Assembly (NCBI GenBank): GCA_000434995.1
Contig: FR895287.1
Location: 1-10,958, forward strand
Origin: Firmicutes bacterium CAG:341
GTDB lineage: Bacteria > Bacillota > Clostridia > Oscillospirales > Acutalibacteraceae
Length of the DNA stretch: 10,958 nt
Direction of reading: 5' to 3'
The first letter of the stretch is position 1. Each line of letters starts with the position of its first letter. The notes under the pieces are model-generated. The model did no database searches. It saw only the letters and a program-made list of their open reading frames with translations, and had not been told where the DNA came from. The position numbers and the translations under genes were made by a program. Below are positions 1-8,256 of this stretch, in pieces.

Positions 1-33
1 TAGTGTGAAGTCCTTTTTTTATGAAGACATATC

Positions 34-66
34 AAAAAAGCCTCTTATTTTAAATAAGAGGCTTTT
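34..66 (-). terminator. Intrinsic terminator of the arg-car operon
   Basis: On the minus strand, five bases after the stop codon of the carB-dapF frame, the sequence AAAAGCCTCTTATTT is followed after one base by its exact reverse complement AAATAAGAGGCTTTT and then by more T, so the transcript would end in a run of six U after GGC. In practice the hairpin would open to a loop of about five bases. This is a textbook Rho-independent terminator. The plus-strand side ends in only four T, so it may act weakly in the other direction too. The remaining 33 bases to the window edge show nothing I can name. Confidence 0.93.
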
Positions 67-71
67 GGCAT

Positions 72-3000
72 TTAGTATTCAATTTCGCCTTTATATACAA
101 GGTTGCAGTCACCGGTTAGGGTTACACCGTTATCTGAATAATTAACTATTAAGTCGCCGCCTTTTACTTTGACTGTAATATCTTCGTCTTTGCTGCAATA
201 TCCGTTTTCTACTGCTGCAATGACTGCTGCGCAAGCACCTGTGCCACACGCTTGTGTTTCACCGTTTCCTCGCTCCCATACACGCATTTTCAGCGTTTTT
301 GAATTAACTACCCTTACGAATTCCGTATTAACTCTTTCCGGGAAAATAGGTGCTGTTTCAAATTGCGGGCCGACGCTTTCAATGTTAATTTTATCAACAT
401 TGTCAACAAATACTACACAGTGCGGATTGCCGACTGCACAGCAAGTAATATTATATTCTTTTCCGCCGATTTCGGCAGGGTGATTTATTATTCTGTCACC
501 GCTGATAGAAACAGGAATTTTGGCAGGGTTAAGCTCGGCTTTTCCCATTGAAACTTTGGCTGATGATACTTTGCCGTCCCTTGTGAAAAGTTTTAAAACT
601 TTAACACCTGATGCTGTTTCAACAGTGATTTTATCTTTTTTAACAAAACCGTTATCATAAAGAAATTTGCCGACGCATCTAATTGAATTGCCTGCCATTT
701 TGCCCTCACTTCCGTCAAGGTTAAATATGCGCATTTTTGCATCTGCAATTTTACTGTTTTCAATAAGAACTATGCCGTCACCGCCGATTCCTTTGTGCCT
801 GTCACAAAATTCAATTGCAAAGCTTTCAGGGCAGGTGATAATGCCGCACTTGTTGTTAAAGAATATGTAATCGTCACCCGTGCCTTGCATTTTTGAAAAC
901 TTGAGAATTCCTTTTTCTTTTCTCATAAAGTTTATATCTACAAGTTCGGTATTTGTTTCTTTGTAGCGTGAAGCAATAATATCTGCCACGGCATTTGCTG
1001 TGTCAAGTGATGTAATTGTTGCAATTCCAAGCTGATTTGCTCTGTTGTGAAGTTTGATGTAATCTGCAATTGAGTTTTTATCACTCTTGCCGGTATATAC
1101 AATGTAGTCAAGCTGACCTGATTCAACAAGCTCCATAATCGAATTATCTTCACGAAGCTTGTTAACAATATTTACTTTAATACCTAAACTTTCAATTGCT
1201 TTCGCTGTTTCAGGTGTTGCCCAAATTTTAGCACCTAAATCATCAAGCTTTTTAGCAAGTCCTACTATTTCAAATCTGTCTTGCTTTGTAACTGTAATGA
1301 GTACACCATGCTCATCTTTTGAATGGAAATCGGTTTTAAATCCGGCAGATACAAGCCCTTTGAACAGTGCTTCAATAAGGTTTTTGCCGACACCTAAAAC
1401 TTCACCTGTTGATTTCATTTCAGGACCGAGTTTTGAGTTAACATCATTAAGTTTTTCAAAGCTGAAAACAGGAACTTTAACTGCCACATACGGCGGTGTT
1501 TTATAAAGCCCTGTGCCAAATCCCAGATCTTTAAGGTTTTGACTTACCATAATTTTGGTTGCAAGTTCAACCATAGGCACGCCCGTAACCTTGCTGATGT
1601 ATGGTATTGTTCTTGATGCTCTTGGGTTAACTTCAATTACATATAATTCATTGTGATAAATAAGATATTGAATGTTGATAAGACCTTGCGTGCCGAGTTC
1701 AAGTGCAAGCTTTTGCGATACATCACAAATCTTTTCAAGCATCATATCATTAAGATTATATGGTGGGTAAACAGCAATTGAGTCACCTGAATGTACACCA
1801 GCTCTTTCAATATGCTCCATAATACCCGGGATAAGAACATCATTGCCATCGGAAATACAGTCAACTTCAAGCTCTGTTCCCATCATATATTTGTCAACAA
1901 GAACAGGGTTTTCAATTCCCTGCGCAAGTATAATTGCCATATATTGCTTAACATCATCATCTGTGTATGCAATAGTCATATTTTGACCGCCGATAACATA
2001 TGACGGGCGTAAAAGTACAGGATATTCAAGCCTGTTTGCCGCCTGCAATGCTTCATCAAGAGTCATTACGCTTTCGCCTTTTGGCCTGAAAATACCGAAT
2101 TTTTCAAGAAGTTCATCAAAACGCTCTCTGTCTTCGGCAATGTCGATTGATTCTGCGCTTGTGCCAAGAATTTTAATTCCTTTTTCATCAAGAAATTTAG
2201 TAAGTTTAATGGCAGTTTGACCGCCGAATGCCACAACAACACCAATCGGATTTTCAGCCTTGATAACATTCATTACATCTTCATCCGTAAGCGGCTCAAA
2301 ATAAAGCCTGTCACCTGTGTCAAAATCGGTTGATACAGTTTCCGGATTGTTGTTAATTATAATAACTTCGTATCCAAGCTCTTTAAGTGTCCATACACAG
2401 TGAACGGACGAATAGTCAAATTCAATACCTTGGCCGATTCTGATAGGGCCTGAACCTAATACGATGATTTTTTCTTTATCACTTTTGTCAAGCTCTCTTG
2501 CTTCGCAGTGTTCATCATATGTTGAATAAAAATACGGTGTTTCCGCTTTGAATTCCGCACCGCAGGTATCAACCATTTTATATACACAATCCCTGTGATA
2601 CGCAAGGCTTCCGCCGCTGATTTTTTCAAGTGCTTTATCGGGATAACCTAATTTCTTTCCCTTTAAATATTGCTCTTTTGAAAGAGGTTTGCCCTCAATT
2701 TCAAGTTCAAATTTTGCAAGATTTTCAAGTTTTGCCAAAAACCACTCATCAATCATAGTGATTTGATGAATTTCGGCAATGCTGATACCTTCTTTAAGCG
2801 CTTTAAAAACAGTAAATAACCTAATATCATCTTGGTCGTGTAATTTTTGCCTTATGTCTGCGTTATTAAGTGCTTTGTTATTAAGCGTATCAAGCCCGAT
2901 TTCAGCACCTCTTACTGCTTTCATAATGGCTTGCTCAAAGCTTGGTGCTATGCTCATTACTTCACCGGTAGCTTTCATCTGTGTGCCAAGCTTGCGTGAA

Positions 3001-4103
3001 GCGTTTACAAATTTGTCAAACGGCCATTTAGGAAGTTTGACTACAACATAGTCAAGCGTCGGCTCAAAGCAAGCACAGGTTTTACCCGTGATGTCATTTT
3101 TAATTTCATCAAGCGTATATCCAAGTGCAATTTTAGTGGTAACCTTTGCAATCGGATAACCTGTTGCTTTAGATGCAAGGGCAGAGGAACGCGAAACTCT
3201 CGGATTTACTTCGATAACAGAATATTCAAAACTTTCAGGATTTAATGCAAATTGGCAGTTGCAGCCGCCTTCAATTCCGAGTTCTGTAATTATATCAAGT
3301 GATGCGCTTCGAAGCATTTGCAATTCCTTATCGGCAAGTGTAACAGCAGGGGCAATAACTATGCTGTCGCCTGTATGCACACCGACAGGGTCAAAGTTTT
3401 CCATAGAGCAAACAGCTATGACATTGCCTACACTGTCCCTCATAACTTCAAATTCGATTTCTTTCCAACCTGCAATGTATCTTTCTACAAGCACTTGGGT
3501 AATAGGGGAAAGCATTAAACCGTTTTTTGCTATAACTTCAAGTTCATGCTCATTATACGCCACACCGCCGCCTGCACCGCCCAAGGTGAAAGCAGGGCGA
3601 ATGATTACCGGATAGCCGATTTCATCTGCAATTTCTTTTGCGTGGTCAACTGTGTATGCAATGTCACTCGGTACAACAGGTTGGTTGATTTTAACCATAG
3701 TATCGCGAAACATTTGCCTGTCTTCAGCTTTATCAATAGCTTCGGCGTCTGTGCCTAACAGCGTAACACCCATTTTATCAAGGTATCCGTCTTTTGCAAG
3801 CTGCATACCTATTGTAAGTCCTGTTTGGCCGCCGAGTCCGCAAAGGATTGAATCAGGGCGTTCTTTTTCAATAATTCTTTTTACAGTTTCTTCGGTAAGC
3901 GGTTCAAGATATATATGGTCGGCAAGAGCCTTATCCGTCATAATTGTGGCGGGGTTTGAGTTTACAAGTACAACTTCAATTCCCTCATCCTTAAGTACAC
4001 GGCAAGCCTGCGCGCCGGCATAGTCAAATTCAGCCGCTTGGCCTATTACAATAGGACCCGAACCGATAACGAGTACCTTTTTTATGTTCTTATTAAGAGG
4101 CAT
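72..4103 (-). CDS. carB: Carbamoyl-phosphate synthase large subunit fused to a DapF-like domain
   Basis: A single frame of 1343 residues. Residues 1-1059 are a full-length CarB, which makes carbamoyl phosphate from bicarbonate, ATP and ammonia channelled from CarA. Two homologous halves are visible: the first begins VLVIGSGPIVIGQ and contains IRPAFTLGGAGGG and the metal/ATP ligands E298 and N300 (IEVNPR). The second begins near residue 545 (IIVLGSGPIRIGQ) and has E824 and N826 (IEVNPRAS). An MGS-like allosteric domain spans roughly 930-1055. Residues 1060-1343 form a complete diaminopimelate epimerase-like domain, described separately. The start is set by a strong GGGAGG eight bases upstream, inside the end of carA, and the ATG overlaps the carA stop by one base (TAATG), implying translational coupling. 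CarB alone is normally about 1060-1070 residues, so the extra 284 residues are a true extension. The CarB assignment is near certain; the fusion is as read, barring a sequence error. Confidence 0.96.
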   Translation of the reverse strand: MPLNKNIKKVLVIGSGPIVIGQAAEFDYAGAQACRVLKDEGIEVVLVNSNPATIMTDKALADHIYLEPLTEETVKRIIEKERPDSILCGLGGQTGLTIGMQLAKDGYLDKMGVTLLGTDAEAIDKAEDRQMFRDTMVKINQPVVPSDIAYTVDHAKEIADEIGYPVIIRPAFTLGGAGGGVAYNEHELEVIAKNGLMLSPITQVLVERYIAGWKEIEFEVMRDSVGNVIAVCSMENFDPVGVHTGDSIVIAPAVTLADKELQMLRSASLDIITELGIEGGCNCQFALNPESFEYSVIEVNPRVSRSSALASKATGYPIAKVTTKIALGYTLDEIKNDITGKTCACFEPTLDYVVVKLPKWPFDKFVNASRKLGTQMKATGEVMSIAPSFEQAIMKAVRGAEIGLDTLNNKALNNADIRQKLHDQDDIRLFTVFKALKEGISIAEIHQITMIDEWFLAKLENLAKFELEIEGKPLSKEQYLKGKKLGYPDKALEKISGGSLAYHRDCVYKMVDTCGAEFKAETPYFYSTYDEHCEARELDKSDKEKIIVLGSGPIRIGQGIEFDYSSVHCVWTLKELGYEVIIINNNPETVSTDFDTGDRLYFEPLTDEDVMNVIKAENPIGVVVAFGGQTAIKLTKFLDEKGIKILGTSAESIDIAEDRERFDELLEKFGIFRPKGESVMTLDEALQAANRLEYPVLLRPSYVIGGQNMTIAYTDDDVKQYMAIILAQGIENPVLVDKYMMGTELEVDCISDGNDVLIPGIMEHIERAGVHSGDSIAVYPPYNLNDMMLEKICDVSQKLALELGTQGLINIQYLIYHNELYVIEVNPRASRTIPYISKVTGVPMVELATKIMVSQNLKDLGFGTGLYKTPPYVAVKVPVFSFEKLNDVNSKLGPEMKSTGEVLGVGKNLIEALFKGLVSAGFKTDFHSKDEHGVLITVTKQDRFEIVGLAKKLDDLGAKIWATPETAKAIESLGIKVNIVNKLREDNSIMELVESGQLDYIVYTGKSDKNSIADYIKLHNRANQLGIATITSLDTANAVADIIASRYKETNTELVDINFMRKEKGILKFSKMQGTGDDYIFFNNKCGIITCPESFAIEFCDRHKGIGGDGIVLIENSKIADAKMRIFNLDGSEGKMAGNSIRCVGKFLYDNGFVKKDKITVETASGVKVLKLFTRDGKVSSAKVSMGKAELNPAKIPVSISGDRIINHPAEIGGKEYNITCCAVGNPHCVVFVDNVDKINIESVGPQFETAPIFPERVNTEFVRVVNSKTLKMRVWERGNGETQACGTGACAAVIAAVENGYCSKDEDITVKVKGGDLIVNYSDNGVTLTGDCNLVYKGEIEY
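75..926 (-). other. dapF: C-terminal DapF-like domain with altered active site
   Basis: Residues 1060-1343 of the fused protein align over their whole length with DapF, the enzyme that converts L,L- to meso-diaminopimelate for lysine and peptidoglycan. Recognisable family motifs are KMQGTGDDY (1071-1079), GIGGDGIVL, FNLDGSEGKMAGNSIRC (ending at C1143), VGNPHCVVFVD, ERVNTEF and ERGNGETQACGTGACAA. Compared with the E. coli and H. influenzae enzymes, the second catalytic cysteine (C1286) and the Asn, Glu and Arg residues that hold the distal end of the substrate are kept. The first catalytic cysteine is Ala (A1137, codon GCA at 693-695), the following Gly-Asn-Gly is Gly-Asn-Ser, and the Asn of MHGLGND is Asp (D1077, codon GAC). 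The classical two-cysteine racemisation should therefore be impaired. It may be a clade variant that still epimerises, a one-base enzyme, or a non-catalytic domain. An internal ATG at 924-926 has no convincing Shine-Dalgarno sequence. Confidence 0.85.
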
Positions 4104-5179
4104 TACTTGTTACCTCCCATCATCTCAATAAATTTGTCAAATATAAATCTTGTGTCGTGCGGGCCGGAGCAAGCTTCAGGGTGAAATTGCACTGAAAATG
4201 CATTTTTACCCGGGTAATCAACACCCTCGCAAGTTCCGTCATTAGCATTTATGTAGCTTATTTTTGCACCTGTTTTTTCTATTTCTTCATTTACTACTGC
4301 GTAACCATGGTTTTGTGAGGAAATATATGTTCTTCCTGTTTCAAGGTTTTTAACCGGCTGGTTTACACCCCTGTGACCGTACTTGAGCTTTGTGGTTTCA
4401 CCGCCCTGGCTCAGTGCCAAAAGCTGATGGCCGAGGCAAATTGCAAAAATAGGAACATTGCCGAAAAGCTTCTTTAATTCTTCAATTGCTTCAACATTTT
4501 CTTTCGGGTCACCCGGGCCGTTTGAAAGCATAATTCCATCAGGATTTAAAGATAAAATATCTTGAGCCTTTGTGTTATAAGGCACTACTGCAACATTGCA
4601 GCCCCTTTTATTAAGCTCTCTTATTATATTTTTCTTTGTTCCGTAGTCGATAAGAACAACATTGTATTTATGCTCTTGTGACGCACTCATATAAGGCTTC
4701 GTGCAAGATACGGATTTAACTGCGTCTTTAACTTTGTAAGCCTTTAATTTACCATAATCAACAGTTGCCGGGTTTGATGTTATGATTGCATTCATAACGC
4801 CTGCTTCTCTGATTGTTTTTGTTATTTCTCTTGTGTCTACACCGTATACACCGATGATGTTGTTTTCTTTTAAATAGTCATCAAGCCCTTTTTCACATCT
4901 GAAATTAGAAGGCTCTTCGCACCACTCACGAACTATATACGCAGATACAAAGGATTTTTCGCTTTCCTTATCTTCCTCAATAAATCCGTAATTACCTATA
5001 AGCGGAAAAGTTTGCATTACAATTTGGCCGAAATAACTTGGGTCAGTCAATGTTTCAATATATCCGCCCATACCGGTTGTAAATACAAGCTCACCGATAA
5101 CTTCACCTTTTGCTCCGAAACTTTTTCCTTCAAAAACATTACCGTTTTCAAGGCAAATATAAATTTTGTTTTCTTCCAT
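4103..5179 (-). CDS. carA: Carbamoyl-phosphate synthase small subunit (glutaminase)
   Basis: CarA hydrolyses glutamine and passes ammonia through a tunnel to CarB. The 358 residues have the usual length and two-domain build: an N-terminal CPSase small-chain domain (FTTGMGGYIETLTDPSYFG, then GVDTREIT) and a class I glutamine amidotransferase domain from about residue 172. The catalytic triad is complete: C248 in ICLGHQ, H333 and E335 in QFHPEA. The oxyanion segment SNGPGDP is at 219-225. The gene follows argF by 11 bp and ends in a 1-bp overlap with carB. Its ribosome binding site is weak: the nearest AGGA lies 14 bases from the ATG and overlaps the argF stop, so reinitiation by ribosomes finishing argF is likely. 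Placement with argF suggests an arginine-pathway synthase, but pyrimidine synthesis could draw on the same pool. Confidence 0.97.
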   Translation of the reverse strand: MEENKIYICLENGNVFEGKSFGAKGEVIGELVFTTGMGGYIETLTDPSYFGQIVMQTFPLIGNYGFIEEDKESEKSFVSAYIVREWCEEPSNFRCEKGLDDYLKENNIIGVYGVDTREITKTIREAGVMNAIITSNPATVDYGKLKAYKVKDAVKSVSCTKPYMSASQEHKYNVVLIDYGTKKNIIRELNKRGCNVAVVPYNTKAQDILSLNPDGIMLSNGPGDPKENVEAIEELKKLFGNVPIFAICLGHQLLALSQGGETTKLKYGHRGVNQPVKNLETGRTYISSQNHGYAVVNEEIEKTGAKISYINANDGTCEGVDYPGKNAFSVQFHPEACSGPHDTRFIFDKFIEMMGGNK

Positions 5180-5190
5180 ATTTTCTAATC

Positions 5191-6093
5191 TTATCCTAAT
5201 AATTTAACGAGAACTGCTTTTTGTGCGTGAAGTCTGTTTTCAGCTTCATCAAATATTTCATTTGCATGTTCTTCAAATACTTTAGCGGTAATTTCTTCTT
5301 CCCTGTGTGCAGGCAGGCAATGGAGTACCATAGCATCATTCTTTGCAACGGACATAACTTCATCGTTAATTTGGAAGTTTTTAAATACTTTTTCTCTTTC
5401 AGCCTTTTCTTCTTCCTGGCCCATTGATGCCCATACATCAGTATAAATTACATCGGCATCCTTTGCACATTCAAGAATATTGCTTGAACACATAAAATCA
5501 CCGTTTTCTTCAGCCCATTTCATAATTTCAGTGTCCGGCTTGTAATCATCAGGGCAGGCAATTGCACAGCTCATACCCATTGTCACAGCACCTACAATAA
5601 GGCTGTTTGCCATATTGTTTCCGTCACCTATAAAGCAGAATTTGAGTCCGTCAAAACTCTTTTTATATTCTCTTATAGTCATGAGGTCTGCAAGCACTTG
5701 GCAAGGGTGGCAATAGTCTGTTAAGCCGTTAATGATAGGAATTGAACCGTATTTAGCAAGATCTTCAACTTCCTTTTGCTCAAAGGTTCTAATCATAATA
5801 CCGTCAAGGTAACGGGAAAGAACTCTTGCAGTATCTTCAACAGGTTCGCCCCTGCCGATTTGCAAATCCCTGTTTGAAAGGAAAAGTGCCTGACCGCCGA
5901 GCTGATACATTCCTGTTTCAAAACTTACTCGTGTTCTTGTAGAACTTTTTTGGAAAATCATACCGAGTGTTTTACCTTTAAGGTGATGATGTTCAATTCC
6001 GTGCTTTGTTTCGTATTTAAGCTGGTCTGCAAGATTTAAAATGTCTAATATTTCGCGCTGGTCTAAATCTTTAAGCTTTAATAAATGTTTCAT
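5191..6093 (-). CDS. argF: Ornithine carbamoyltransferase
   Basis: Transfers the carbamoyl group of carbamoyl phosphate to ornithine, giving citrulline. The 300 residues show the carbamoyl-phosphate loop SSTRTR (50-55), RTFEQ (102-106), HPCQ (129-132), the ornithine-binding DVWASMGQE segment (219-227) and the catalytic HCLPAHR (258-264). The SMG loop and the HCLPAHR form mark it as an ornithine rather than an aspartate enzyme. Its ATG overlaps the argD stop by four bases (ATGA), with GAGGT about nine bases upstream inside argD, so the two are translationally coupled. Anabolic use is favoured by the neighbours: there is no arginine deiminase or carbamate kinase in the window. Being directly followed by carA-carB puts the carbamoyl phosphate maker and user in one transcript. 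Confidence 0.97.
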   Translation of the reverse strand: MKHLLKLKDLDQREILDILNLADQLKYETKHGIEHHHLKGKTLGMIFQKSSTRTRVSFETGMYQLGGQALFLSNRDLQIGRGEPVEDTARVLSRYLDGIMIRTFEQKEVEDLAKYGSIPIINGLTDYCHPCQVLADLMTIREYKKSFDGLKFCFIGDGNNMANSLIVGAVTMGMSCAIACPDDYKPDTEIMKWAEENGDFMCSSNILECAKDADVIYTDVWASMGQEEEKAEREKVFKNFQINDEVMSVAKNDAMVLHCLPAHREEEITAKVFEEHANEIFDEAENRLHAQKAVLVKLLG

Positions 6094-7250
6094 TTTTCAA
6101 TTACCTCTTTCAATATTTTTAAACCTCTTTCAAGCTCGCAAAAGCTGATGTTAAGAGCAGGAAGAAGCCTTACTTTTGTTTTTGCGGTTAATACAAGCAA
6201 TCCGTTTTCAAGGCATTCGTTTGCAACTTCTTTTGCGCCTTTTTCAATTTCTACGCCAAGCATAAGTCCCATACCCGATACGGATTTTACGCCTTTTATA
6301 TTCATCAAATACTTTTTAATGTATTTGCTTTTTTCTCTTACCGATTTTAAAAATTCATCATCAATTCTTGAAACAATTGATATTGCACCTGCGGCACAAA
6401 CAGGGTTGCCACCGAAGGTTGAACCGTGTGAACCCGGTGTAACGGTGTCTTTTAACTTATCACCGAAAAGTACAGCACCCATAGGAAGCCCGCCTGCAAG
6501 TCCTTTTGCAGTTGATACAATATCAGGCTTAATATCAAAGTTTTCGTATGCAAAATATCTTCCCGTTCTTCCGTTACCTGTTTGTACTTCGTCCACAACC
6601 ATTAGTATATCTTTTTCATTTGCAAGCTTTTCAATAGCTTTTACAAAATCATAATCAAGGTTGTTTACTCCGCCTTCACCCTGTACACATTCAAACATAA
6701 TTGCACATACATCATCTGTTGCCATTTCATTCAGCTTTTCAATATCATTGGCAGGGCAGTATTTAAAACCGGGTGTAAATGGACCGAATACAGTGTGAAA
6801 AGTGTCTTGCCCTGTTGCGGCAAGTGTTGTTATAGTTCTTCCGTGAAATGAATTAACAAGTGTGATTATCGTGCTTCTGCCGTCACCGTATTTGTCATAA
6901 GAGTATTTTCTTGCAAATTTGATTGCACCCTCGTTTGCTTCTGCACCGCTGTTGGCAAAAAATACTTTTTTCATATCTGTTTTGTCACACAGCATTTTTG
7001 CAAGCTTTGCGCAAGGCTCGGTGTAGTAAAGGTTACTTACATGCTGCATTTTATCAAGCTGCATTTCAACTGCCGCTTTCCATTCATTGTCGCATAAGCC
7101 AAATGCAGTTACACCGATTCCCGAGCCGAAATCAATATATTCTTTTCCGCTTTCGTCATATACGGTTGAACCCTTGCCTTTGCTTAAAGCGGTATTAAAT
7201 CTGCCATATGAATGGGCAACATATTCGTTATCTAATTCTTTTGTTTCCAT
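6090..7250 (-). CDS. argD: Acetylornithine aminotransferase
   Basis: A class III PLP-dependent aminotransferase of 386 residues that converts N-acetylglutamate 5-semialdehyde plus glutamate to N-acetylornithine and 2-oxoglutarate. Visible motifs are FANSGAEANEGAIKFARK (98-115), FHGRT (135-139), the VVDEVQTGNGRTG block with D220 expected to hold the pyridine nitrogen, the Schiff-base lysine K249 in STAKGLAGG, and HGSTFGGNP for the cofactor phosphate. The start is supported by AGAGG seven bases upstream and lies 12 bp after the argB stop; the end overlaps argF by four bases. Related class III enzymes (ornithine or GABA aminotransferase, succinylornithine aminotransferase) share these motifs; the arg operon position decides the call. 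Confidence 0.96.
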   Translation of the reverse strand: METKELDNEYVAHSYGRFNTALSKGKGSTVYDESGKEYIDFGSGIGVTAFGLCDNEWKAAVEMQLDKMQHVSNLYYTEPCAKLAKMLCDKTDMKKVFFANSGAEANEGAIKFARKYSYDKYGDGRSTIITLVNSFHGRTITTLAATGQDTFHTVFGPFTPGFKYCPANDIEKLNEMATDDVCAIMFECVQGEGGVNNLDYDFVKAIEKLANEKDILMVVDEVQTGNGRTGRYFAYENFDIKPDIVSTAKGLAGGLPMGAVLFGDKLKDTVTPGSHGSTFGGNPVCAAGAISIVSRIDDEFLKSVREKSKYIKKYLMNIKGVKSVSGMGLMLGVEIEKGAKEVANECLENGLLVLTAKTKVRLLPALNISFCELERGLKILKEVIEK

Positions 7251-7262
7251 TTTTCATCCTCT

Positions 7263-8126
7263 TTATCTGCTTCTGAACATTGTTCCCATACCTTCATCAG
7301 TTAAAAGTTCCATTAAAATAGAGTGGGGAACTCGTCCGTCAATTATAAACGCTTTTTTTACACCCTCACGCAGTGCTTGAGTCATTGAATCAATTTTCGG
7401 TATCATACCGCCGCTGATTATTCCCTCGGCAATCAATGCTGGTGTATCTGAAATATATACTTTGTGAATAAGTGTTGAATCATCGTCTTTATCTCTTAAA
7501 AGTCCTACAATGTCGGTCATTGATACAAGAGCTTCGGCCTTGAGCGCACCTGCAATTGCGGCTGCGGCAGTATCTGCATTTATGTTGTAGCAGTTGCCTT
7601 TTTCATCATATCCTATTGTTGAAATTACAGGGATAAAATTATGGTTTAAAACTTCTTCTATAACTTCGGTATTTACTTCTTTGATTTCGCCTACAAATCC
7701 ATGGCAATCATCAAGCGCTTCGCATTTCATCATATTTCCGTCCATACCGGAAAGTCCGATTGCGTGTCCGCCCATATTTCCTATTTGGCAAACAAGGTCT
7801 TTGTTAACCTTACCTGCAAGCACCATTTGTACTACATCCACGGTGTCTTTATCGGTAACTCTCAATCCGTTTTCAAATTTGCTTTCAATTTGCATTTTTT
7901 CAAGAGTTTTGTTTATTGCAGGGCCGCCCCCGTGAACAAGTACCACCTTAATTCCGACCGTGGTTAAAAGTACAAGGTCACGCATTACAGCCTCTTTTAA
8001 TTCATCGTTAATCATAGCGTTTCCGCCGTATTTAACTACTACCGTCTTTTTTCTGTATTTTTGAATATGCGGCAAAGCGTGAGCAATTATCTCGGCTTTT
8101 TGCGCATTGTTAATATTATTGTTCAT
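7263..8126 (-). CDS. argB: N-acetylglutamate kinase, probably arginine-sensitive
   Basis: Phosphorylates N-acetyl-L-glutamate, the second step of ornithine synthesis. In 287 residues it shows VVKYGGNAM (30-38) with the ATP-binding lysine K32, the glycine loop VHGGGP (64-69), LRVTD (88-92) and NINADTAAAAIAGAL (181-195). It carries the N-terminal amphipathic helix (about residues 8-27, AEIIAHALPHIQKYRKK) that the hexameric, arginine-inhibited enzymes use to interlace dimers, and a C-terminal DGRVPHSILMELL...EGMGTMF segment resembling their arginine site. Feedback inhibition by arginine is therefore likely (inference from family knowledge), which fits an ArgJ-type cyclic pathway, where this kinase is the usual control point. 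AAAGGA lies nine bases before the ATG. Unlike the other genes it follows a 358-bp gap, so it may have its own promoter; I see no good one. Confidence 0.97.
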   Translation of the reverse strand: MNNNINNAQKAEIIAHALPHIQKYRKKTVVVKYGGNAMINDELKEAVMRDLVLLTTVGIKVVLVHGGGPAINKTLEKMQIESKFENGLRVTDKDTVDVVQMVLAGKVNKDLVCQIGNMGGHAIGLSGMDGNMMKCEALDDCHGFVGEIKEVNTEVIEEVLNHNFIPVISTIGYDEKGNCYNINADTAAAAIAGALKAEALVSMTDIVGLLRDKDDDSTLIHKVYISDTPALIAEGIISGGMIPKIDSMTQALREGVKKAFIIDGRVPHSILMELLTDEGMGTMFRSR

Positions 8127-8184
8127 AGTGTGTAATCCTTTTTTATTTGGTGCAAAAAAATTGTTATCGGTTGTGTCAAACCCT

Positions 8185-8256
8185 GTTTATTATATTTTCG
8201 TATGGGCGACTATGTTGTCACAAATTTTTGTTTATTGTATTTTCGTAGGGGCGACC
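8185..8256. repeat. Two copies of a 27-bp motif, 45 bp apart
   Basis: The stretch at 8185-8211 (GTTTATTATATTTTCGTATG and seven more bases) recurs at 8230-8256 with three substitutions in 27 bases, and both copies end in GGGCGAC(T/C). The second copy runs into a perfect inverted repeat, GGCGACC (8250-8256) and GGTCGCC (8260-8266). The first copy has only a decayed counterpart (GCGACTATGTTGTC). The T(A/G)GGGGCGACC-type core resembles small palindromic repeats I associate with many Firmicutes genomes. That likeness is from memory, not from a search. Confidence 0.75.

Noticed and set aside
72..926. Decayed dapF pseudogene read through from carB
   Set aside because: The 284-residue domain is full length with no stop or frameshift, and conserved motifs are kept up to the C-terminus; only specific active-site residues differ.
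4103..5179. carA as a pyrimidine-specific synthase (pyrAA type)
   Set aside because: Motifs cannot separate the two, but the tight linkage after argF and the lack of pyr genes favour arginine use.
6085..6654. 189-residue open frame on the plus strand opposite argD
   Set aside because: It lies wholly antisense to a well-conserved argD, its start falls at the argD/argF overlap, and its low-complexity, Ser/Phe-rich translation is typical of the complement of an AT-rich gene.
8173..8194. Promoter for argB from TTGACA (8173-8178) or TATAAT (8189-8194) on the minus strand
   Set aside because: The hexamers are in the wrong order to pair with each other. TTGACA has no -10 at 16-18 bases and TATAAT has no -35 at a workable distance.
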